From contig NC_080582.1 in NCBI RefSeq assembly GCF_029962835.1, forward strand, positions 78,054,177-78,118,176: 64,000 nucleotides of DNA, read 5' to 3'. The translations under genes and the position numbers were made by a program. The stretch is from Magnolia sinica. Its lineage: Eukaryota > Streptophyta > Magnoliopsida > Magnoliales > Magnoliaceae. The first letter of the stretch is position 1, and each line of letters begins with the position of its first letter. This document shows positions 57,771 through 64,000 of the stretch, piece after piece. The notes under the pieces were generated by a model. The model had not been told where the DNA came from, searched no databases, and saw only the letters and a program-made list of their open reading frames with translations.

Positions 57771-58459
57771 CCTAAGGGCCCATTTTTTAACTGCATTAGG
57801 TGGGATTAAGGTGGATGGAATTGTAAGAGTAACAATATATGTATGTGTAAGGTATTGTCCCTGGATCGTCTGTACCTCATGTTTTCCAATACCATGTTTG
57901 GGATGCATGAAATTAAAGGTAAATCCCGTGATTTCCTTTCAAATTACACTTGGAATTTCATCATCATGGGATTTGGAAATCCCATCCCACACTCGTTCTA
58001 GACATGCCATTCCCAATCTTGAGCTGGGATTGACATTGTAATCCCATTTGGTATAGCTTAATATCACAGGCCAAGCAGGCCTACGTTCAAATTCCTCTCC
58101 CCAACCTATCCCCTTAAAAATCTTCACCTACCATCACTCTATCCTCTAGTTTTTCCGGGGCATTGATAGAAATGAGCCGGAGGTTGAACGATTTAACGGT
58201 CAAAACCACTGTCCTAGATCAAATGAGCAAGTATCGGGCTAAATTTGATAGTTTCGACCCATTTGGGGGTAAAGAGTTAGGGGTGAATGAAAATTCACCG
58301 AAAATAGTAAAAATAAAGAAAAATAGGATTTTGGCCCCCTAACTAGGAATAATTTCATGAAATAGATAGGTTCATTGTGTATATCAGATTCTCCTACCCT
58401 AAATTCATATATGGCACGTCACGTAACTCATTCCGGTGTGTGAGATATGGTCGTCGCAA

Positions 58460-58645
58460 GATGCGATCCTCCAGCACCTCGGCGCCGCCAGCGCCCGACC
58501 GTCCAGCGGGCTGGCGCCACAGCGCCCGGGCCGGCGCCGCCAGCGTCCACAGTCCAGAGGCCCGGCGCCACAGTGCCCGGGCCGGCGCAGCCAGCGCCCA
58601 ATCCAGCGGGCCGGGCGGGCCGCAGCGGGTCCGGCGGCCCGTTTT
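58460..58645. repeat. GC-rich imperfect repeat
   Basis: Repeats of gcccgggccggcgc and ccagcgcccgaccg-like text, sharply richer in GC than the AT-rich flanks. Open on both strands, but composition alone explains this. Confidence 0.7.
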
Positions 58646-59104
58646 TCTGCAATTTTCAGTCCGATTTTAAAAATTCATATCTCCTTCGTTACAACTCCGA
58701 TTTAGGTGATTCAAAAGCCAGATTGAAGCTTAATAAGTCTAGTTTTATATAAAAATAAAATAAAAATAAAATAAAAATTATAATATAATTAAATTTGGAA
58801 TGAATTGACAACTGTCCGAAAATCATTAGTTTTAAACGACTGTTACTTCTAGAATTTTTATAATTTATTTACAACTCCAAATGACATGAAATTTGGTGAG
58901 ATGACCTAAAACTTGATGGTAAATCATTATAAAAATTTTAAAAATAATTCAGTTACTAAAAGTATAAGAAACATTACAAGATATATCCCCTCCTCCTTTT
59001 CAACATACACACGAGTGGGGCCCATTTCCCTTGCTATTTAGGACCATCTAGAGTCCATAAAACCTATCTCTACTACTCCCATTACCCTCTACCATCCCTT
59101 CTAA

Positions 59105-59520
59105 ACCCTAGGGAAAACTCTCTCATTTCCAATCTCAAAACCCAATCCCCAAACCCCACCAGCTTCTTCTTCACTCTAACCCATCTCAATCCTCATTCTC
59201 TCAAACCCTTTCCAAACTTTTCTCAATATCATTTCTTCAACTCATTCCTAATCACTTCTCAACTTCCATCCCTCAAATTCACTTTCTTAAACTCATCTTC
59301 AAATTCATCTCACTCAACATCTCCAAACCTATCTTCTCTTCCTTCACAAACCCATCACCGAATCCATTCTCAACACCATCTCAAACCCATTCACCAAATC
59401 CATTCTCAACACATCCCCTTCAACACCCCCATTTTTTTTAACCCATTCTCATCACATTCCCCTTCAACAAGACCCATTCAAAACGATCAACTCATTCACT
59501 CCCATAAGCTCATTCATAAA
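59105..59520. repeat. Pyrimidine-rich low-complexity block 1
   Basis: Drifted repeats of aacccattctcaa-like text with very few G on this strand. Confidence 0.7.
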
Positions 59521-59697
59521 ACCCAATGATTTGTAAAAATAGATTTTATATACTTTGGCATAGATTGATCATTAGATTGTTGCAATTAAATTTTTTTTTA
59601 TATGAGGTAGTAATAATTAAGAGGCAATAAATTACTGTCTATTTTTAACTTCATTTTAGCCCAATTATTAATCTTTTCTATTCCATTTCCTTTCATA

Positions 59698-59819
59698 GGC
59701 CAATTGGTGCTGTTGCCACCACTCGAGCATACCCTTTGAGGTTTGTAGCTACAGACCTTAATTTCTTTCCATTCTCCAAAACTTTCCAGATAAAGAAAGC
59801 TGCTAAGGATGCTATGTAG
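59698..59819 (+). other. Exon-like open stretch, unrecognised
   Basis: An acceptor-like ttcctttcatag is followed by an open stretch with gene-like composition (GAVATTRAYPLRFVATD; FSKTFQIKKAAKDAM) and a stop at 59817-59819 inside the 17-bp repeat. I do not recognise the protein. It could be a captured host exon. Confidence 0.35.
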
Positions 59820-59830
59820 TCCACCTAATC
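59814..59830 (+). repeat. 17-bp direct repeat, right copy
   Basis: Identical to 57754-57770. Confidence 0.7.
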
Positions 59831-59969
59831 AATGGAATTTAAGTTGCCTTTACGATCCAACACATCGACGTAGATGGTGTGATCTGACCATTCAACAGCT
59901 TGAGCTAGGTATTCCATCTGATAAGTTGCTTTTGTTGTCTTGCTAGGGCTATAGCAGAAGTTGAGTCTT

Positions 59970-60490
59970 GATTGACTCCACTAGCTCTCTCCAAACCACC
60001 CTCATTTTCTACACCCTTCTCCAAACCTCCTCACCTTCAACACTCCTTCATTCTCTTCATCTTTCCTCTCCCAAAACCCACTCCCAACATTTATTTTCAT
60101 CACATTCTCAACTTTCTTTTCTAAACTCATTCATGAAAACCGACCTCAAACCCATTTTCAAGAGATCTATCCAAGAGCATCCAGCCTTTACCCATTCCTC
60201 TTCATCTTCTCCAAACCCATGGTCAAACCCAATTCAAAATACATTCCCAACACCCATCTTAAAACTCAAACTTCAAACCCCATTTCAAATTCATATCCAA
60301 CCCACATTTTTCAATCCCATTCTCAAATCCTTTCCCAAACCTGTCTTCTAAACTCATTTCCCCCCACTCCCACTCCATCACTCTCACTCTCCCATTCTCA
60401 AACCCATCTCCTCCTTCTTTTTCTTTTTCTTCTCCAAACCCATCATCAAAAACCCATTACTTCAATCCTTTCTTCTTCTTTTCATTCTTC
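59970..60490. repeat. Pyrimidine-rich low-complexity block 2
   Basis: Same character as 59105-59520 (ctccaaacc, ttctcaaaccc). Frames across it code only for Ser, Thr, Pro and His-rich strings. Confidence 0.7.
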
Positions 60491-62121
60491 TAAAGGCAAT
60501 CATTGAACTAGAATATGATTATCTGAAACTCAAATGGACCATCTCATGGAATAGTTGAAAAGGAATATCCACTGTTAGTTATATACGGGGCCTACCATGG
60601 TCTTTATCCGCCACCAAATCCATTCATGTAATGTGCTTCATCACAGATAGGTGAGGTTGCTCTAAATGAAAATAAATAAACTGTGATTCCATATACACAT
60701 CCCCATCTAAATATTATGTTGTCCACAATTAAAGATACTTTGTAGCCATGGACATTCAATGCTTGATTTTGGTACCAATGTTGGGTGTGGAAGTGGCTAG
60801 GAAACAGATCAGTCATGAAGACAGATGGTTGACTGGTAAAGACTCTGCTAAAATAGGAGCGGATAGGCAAGTTCCAGAATTGGCTATAGGTGTTGGAAAT
60901 AGTTCTAGAAGCAGAAACTAAACAACAAGCTGAATCTATTAATGAGTTTTGTTGCAAACGCAAAATAGGTTATAATGGATTAAATTTAAACAGGTTTGCA
61001 GTAGAAACCAAATATGTAGTGAAAGATAAGAATGTTTATTTCTAATAATACTAGGAATCATCCTATGATTAGACAAAATTTTTATATATGTTTTTCTATT
61101 TTAAGTAGTTTTCAACGCCATCGAATTAGGACCCTTGAGTAGGATTGGGTTTCACAGTTTAAGGCTCCGAAAGTTCGTATTAAAGGCGGATTATGGTAAA
61201 ATATGTCAAGTTTTCCAATTCTGTTAAAGAATTAAGGTTTGTACCACATTGAGAAGACGACATTCTTCGTCTTTCCTTTTCTGCATCCTTCTTAGCGTTG
61301 TTAGCACTTCAAATCTCTGAAATACCTTAGAACTTTCGATTCTTCCTTCCCTCTCGAAGTTTAGGAAACTAAAGTGCAGTCTACTCCTAACCCACTAGAC
61401 ATGAGATCGAAATGGTGATATACATATAAGATTTTATACTACTAGAAACCTTTTTAGGATAATCATTTGACCATAAGCACCGTGGGAGATTTAAATCACT
61501 AAGTTAGATAAGAATTAAAATGAGAACTCTCTCGGACCAAGATCCAAAGGACAACCTTATAAATAGGAGACTTAAACTTTCCAATAATGGTCGTTCCCTA
61601 AATATTTATATTGATCGAACTACGGAATTACGGAAGTATACACCTGCGAAGCATTCGCGGCTTGACTCAATTCTCAATCCTGGACGACTACCAATGGACT
61701 CACTGCTTTGACTGAGCAGAAGACCATGATCCACTAGGATGAAGAAGGGATACGACGAGTCTTTTACCCTGGTCAGGTAGATGATCGACATATCGGGTTA
61801 AAGCCCACTACAACCGTCTCTCCGTGTTGGTCTAACATTGAAAATAAATATTTCACTCTAGATAGAGGGAAGCCATCACCATGAATCTAAATCTCAAAAA
61901 AAAAAATAAAAATAGACAAATAAATAAATTTTAGTAAACTATCGGGTGAAAAAGTTTTAAGGGGGGGTAGATCACAATGAGCTACAGTAGCGTATTTATT
62001 ATATACCCTAAAACGTATATAAACACGAAACCAACAAAACTTAAGCAAACGAACTGATAATATCTTTATTTATTACCCTTAGGCAATTTCGGGGACGAAA
62101 TTATTTTTAAGGGGGGTAGAT

Positions 62122-64000
62122 TGTAACATCCTGAATTTTCACTGTTTTGAAAATCCAAAATTCCTTAAAATTTTTTTATTTAATTAACTTATAATATTAC
62201 TTATTAACAATTAACACTTAATGTTAGTGTATATAGGGGTGGTACCAGTAAAGAACCGCACCAGTCCAATTAATCAGCCTTAGGAAGCCAAGGAATCCGC
62301 CCGATCACTTGAACATCAGGTGTAGTGTAACGTCCCGCCCAACTAGAATAGTGTCCTGGGGCGTCCACGTAGGATTTGCCACAAGACCATTCGTTTAAGC
62401 CACTCGTAGTGAGGTATCACAAATAAATTGGATCAATATTAGCCCAATTGAATAGACCAGCCGGGTCCTGATAGAACCTGGTGCGGGCCTCCAAGCCAAA
62501 TGGCCGTTTACACCTAGCGACATCCCGTGCGGGCTGTACCGCGACGCGGGAAGGTCAGAAAAATTTAAAAATTTAGGAAACCATAGAGCTCACTGGGCTT
62601 GTGGACCATCGCGGACCACGGACGCAGTGGACACCCAGAAGTAGGATCTGGCACTGACTAAATGCACCCCACTTATGCCAGGACCGGAATCTGGCGCTCG
62701 CAAATGAAGCTGAGATACAAGGCTATCTAGCCGTCGGATCTCTTCTACATTTTCAGGGGAGGTCTAATGAATTTTTCTACACCCGTTCACAAACTCTGGG
62801 ACCCGATCGAGGAACGGTGACCGTTGATCGCAAATCAGACCCGTGAGACCAAACCCCATATCCGATCGACCCCAAAATTTGCATGGCCCTTCAACGGGCC
62901 ATGGAGCACCTATCCTATAAGTTTCATGGCCAGAGGGCCACCAAAAATGCTCCAATTTTCTAAACAAGATCTAGATCGCTCGTTGGTGGGCCACTAGTTT
63001 CAAAACTATAGAATAATGTCCCTCTCATTGGGCTTGACGTCCATCGCGGGAATCAGACCTGGGTACTGTCCAGAACCACTCAACTTGAGCCGAAGGACGA
63101 GTGCATGAGAAGCGCAAATACCTTAAAGAAAGGAATTGGAACTTAAGTGAATTGAGTCATCCACTCTTATGCAAAGTTAAGGATTTCGGACCGTCGGTTT
63201 GTGACCAAAGTTCACACATGGAGTAAGAATATTTCTCTGCTCATATCCGTATAGTCTTGGCCCCGATCGACCATCGGTGATCGTTGAATAGACTTCTAAT
63301 CATATCTGTTGATCGCCGCATCCAAATGGCGGGCCGATCATGTCCATACGTAGATCATCATTAGGGCTAACTATTCTATAGTGTAAATCAATGTGTACAC
63401 CTCATAGTGGGCCCTAGATCTTGAAAGGACCCTCTCATAGGTCTAGTATAGTAAAAACCCAACACTTGGGGCCATTTCCACCAAACCTGGCATTATAAAA
63501 GGGCCTCATTTGGGCTCTCTCTCTCCCCATACGATTTTGCCCTAGAGAAGGAAAGAGAGAAGAGAGGAAAAGGAGAAGAGAAAGAGGAGAAAGGAGGAGA
63601 AAGAGAGAGGAAGAAGAGAGTGAAGGAAGGTGGTGTTCATGGTGGGGCCCAAGGGAGCTCAACCTTACAACTCTCCACCTCTTCTCCAAGAAAACCTCCA
63701 CCACAACCACAAGAATCGTCCGTTGGTCATCTAGGTAAAACCCCTCCCCCCTTTTTTCTTGAAATCCATGTATTGAGAAGGGATTTCATGGATTTCTAAC
63801 ATGCAAATGCTTTGTTTTAGGGATTCCGGCCAATCAACCCAAAATCCACACTCCTAGGTCGTTTCCAAGCCTCCAACGAATTCGAAGGTGCGGACTATTG
63901 CTCTTAGGTGGCCTAGCACCAATTCTAGTATGAGATTAATGATTTTGATTGCTTGGATGCCATATTAGGAGAACTAGAGGAACCCTAGGAATTGTATGTT
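62122..64000 (+). repeat. 3' LTR of the LARD-like element, partial
   Basis: Matches the first 1.88 kb of 53774-57291 nearly base for base and is cut by the window end. Confidence 0.93.

Larger units (their letters stand above)
57292..62121 (+). other. Internal region of the LARD-like element
   Basis: No long frame of a known retroelement protein. It holds a 17-bp repeat pair bounding 57771-59813, a GC island (58460-58645), two pyrimidine-rich low-complexity blocks (59105-59520 and 59970-60490), and two short exon-like open stretches (59698-59819 on +, about 59835-59985 on -). Confidence 0.7.
53774..64000 (+). mobile_element. LARD-like Ty3/gypsy derivative, runs off the window
   Basis: The first LTR is 53774-57291 (3.5 kb, tgtaacatcc...gcgttaca). 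A primer site tggtatcagagc lies at 57295-57306. The internal region is about 4.8 kb. A polypurine tract aaggggggtagat (62109-62121) precedes the second LTR, which starts at 62122 and continues past 64000. The phrase ttcggggacgaaatta before the tract is typical of Del/Tekay chromoviruses. The interior shows no recognisable gag-pol, so it fits a large retrotransposon derivative. The LTR parts differ by about 2% by eye, suggesting under one or two million years. Confidence 0.9.

Noticed and set aside
58377-58752. Overlapping Ala/Pro/Arg-rich frames
   Set aside because: All result from the GC-rich repeat at 58460-58645.
59968-60351. 127-codon Ser/Thr/Pro-rich open frame
   Set aside because: It lies in a pyrimidine-rich low-complexity block of a retroelement; composition alone keeps it open.

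Overview
This is plant nuclear DNA. Spliced genes have GT-AG introns, two products are plastid proteins (ribosomal protein bL35c and MGDG synthase), and most of the rest is LTR retrotransposons, LINE and SINE remnants, and many small non-autonomous DNA transposons (MITEs). Short elements with GTGGGCCCCAC-type ends and a 'cca-tcc-att' core are very common; this reminds me of magnoliid or other early-diverging angiosperm genomes, but that placement is a weak inference.

Layout. 449-1649 (+): an F-box/DUF295 gene with one frameshift. 3037-12965 (-): the nuclear gene for plastid 50S protein bL35, three exons, with a second intron of about 8.9 kb that holds a Ty3/gypsy-derived LTR element (7161-11136) and several MITEs. 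13.1-16.4 kb: nested Mutator-like MITEs, and a SINE split by a hAT-like element. 16666-22032 (+): a broken Ty1/copia element. 22.1-26.1 kb: more Mutator-like and hAT-like MITEs and SINEs. 26541-41778 (-): MGDG synthase, eight exons with clean splice sites giving 529 residues; its long introns hold LINE fragments, SINEs and MITEs, in one place three insertions deep. 43500-53000: a very young Ty3/gypsy element of the Tat type (gag-pol on -, extra antisense frames on +), with LTRs that differ at three positions. 53774 to beyond the window end: a LARD-like element with 3.5-kb LTRs and an internal region without recognisable gag-pol.

Working genes. Only bL35c and MGDG synthase look intact, and both serve the chloroplast: one in plastid translation, the other in making the main thylakoid galactolipid. 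They lie about 13.6 kb apart on the same strand with transposons between them, and nothing suggests co-regulation. I found no tRNA, rRNA, CRISPR array or clearly new multi-gene system. The most unusual content is the layered transposon archaeology, several MITE families that may be undescribed, and exon-like open frames inside the LARD.
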